From assembly GCA_963772555.1 (NCBI GenBank), contig CAVYXQ010000009.1, forward strand, positions 1 through 64,000: a stretch of 64,000 nucleotides of DNA, written 5' to 3'. This DNA comes from Roseiarcus sp963772555 (GTDB lineage: Bacteria > Pseudomonadota > Alphaproteobacteria > Rhizobiales > Beijerinckiaceae). Made by a program: the position numbers and the translations under genes. Each line of letters starts with the position of its first letter. The first letter of the stretch is position 1. Positions 63,824 through 64,000 of this stretch are shown one piece after another. Below the pieces are notes generated by a model, which had not been told where the DNA came from, did no database searches, and saw only the letters and a list, made by a program, of their open reading frames with translations.

Positions 63824-64000
63824 CTAAACCGGACCGCGGCTCACGCGGCTCCGGACCAAGTCCCGCCACAGCGACGGGATGTTCGGAATGAGCACGCTCA
63901 GCAGAAGCAATGAGCCAATCACGAGCGTCTGCACGGGCCCCGGATAGTTGGCCAGACCCATGCCGTTCTTGAGAACTCCAAGCAGAACGAGGGAAAGCAG
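63824..64000 (-). CDS. Sugar ABC transporter permease, C-terminal part (runs off window)
   Basis: The last 58 codons of a permease: 'LGVLKNGMGLANYPGPVQ', then 'TLVIGSLLLLSVLIPNIP' and a basic tail ending '...RVSRGPV' and TAG at 63824-63826. 'LKNGMGLANYP' matches the final loop and helix of RbsC-type permeases ('LSNGLNLLGV...'). 56 bases separate it from the binding-protein ATG, so both form one operon. Confidence 0.8.
   Translation of the reverse strand: MLSLVLLGVLKNGMGLANYPGPVQTLVIGSLLLLSVLIPNIPSLWRDLVRSRVSRGPV

Noticed and set aside
1..64000. CRISPR array
   Set aside because: No regularly spaced direct repeats of 25-40 bases were seen; the only dispersed repeats are two-copy elements far apart.

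Overview
The window is GC-rich chromosomal DNA from an alphaproteobacterium, most likely order Hyphomicrobiales (Rhizobiales) and perhaps near Beijerinckiaceae/Methylocystaceae. The placement is inferred from CtrA next to FliJ, CpdR beside a hisN/N-formylglutamate amidohydrolase pair, an alphaproteobacterial RpoH-type groESL promoter with CIRCE, a three-gene pnt operon and a small RNA resembling the suhB/MmgR family. It was not tested by any search. No rRNA, tRNA or CRISPR array was seen.

Layout. 0-3.2 kb: lptE-leuS. 3.6-9.2 kb: a sugar/polyol ABC importer operon (Tat-type binding protein, permease, ATPase, permease) ending in a sorbitol-dehydrogenase-like SDR; the first permease has an in-frame amber codon and the ATPase a frameshift. 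9.2-11.6 kb: a dispersed repeat and a wrecked sodium:solute symporter. 11.6-18.4 kb: hisN, an MmgR-like sRNA, N-formylglutamate amidohydrolase, cpdR, a periplasmic cyclohexadienyl dehydratase (pheC), a Tyr/Gly/His-rich exported protein and groESL. 18.4-20.9 kb: a small accessory patch with a dcm remnant, vsr, an XRE regulator and a ParDE-like toxin-antitoxin pair. 21-28 kb: a BacA/SbmA-type ABC exporter, a META-domain protein, hsp20, an IS5-family element and a frameshifted threonine aldolase. 28-39.7 kb: core metabolism and cell cycle, with gltBD, ctrA, fliJ, pntAA-pntAB-pntB and a degenerate LytM-type protein. 40-42 kb: a PEP-CTERM-like protein, a cupin and a GST.

42.3-46.0 kb is a visibly AT-richer accessory block: two unrecognised proteins and a metallo-beta-lactamase-fold protein in a tightly packed operon, followed by a DUF2235 lipase-like gene. 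This is the best candidate here for an undescribed system. 46-53.4 kb: a MATE pump, an esterase, a nucleoside hydrolase, a DUF2852 protein, a frameshifted peptide-binding protein and an amidase. 53.8-55.6 kb: an IS66-type element that landed inside a second copy of the 9.8 kb dispersed repeat. 55.6-58 kb: ispH, whose 3' end is frameshifted into that repeat, a Phd/PIN toxin-antitoxin pair, and a scar joining pieces of parD, a sugar permease and a GntR regulator. 58-64 kb: a sugar-acid type catabolic cluster with two 2-hydroxyacid dehydrogenases, a frameshifted SDR, an HpcH/HpaI aldolase and a second Tat-type sugar ABC importer that runs off the window.

Six otherwise canonical genes each carry exactly one single-base indel, and correcting it restores family length. 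One of them is ispH, normally essential. Many of these lesions may therefore be base-calling or assembly errors rather than real decay.
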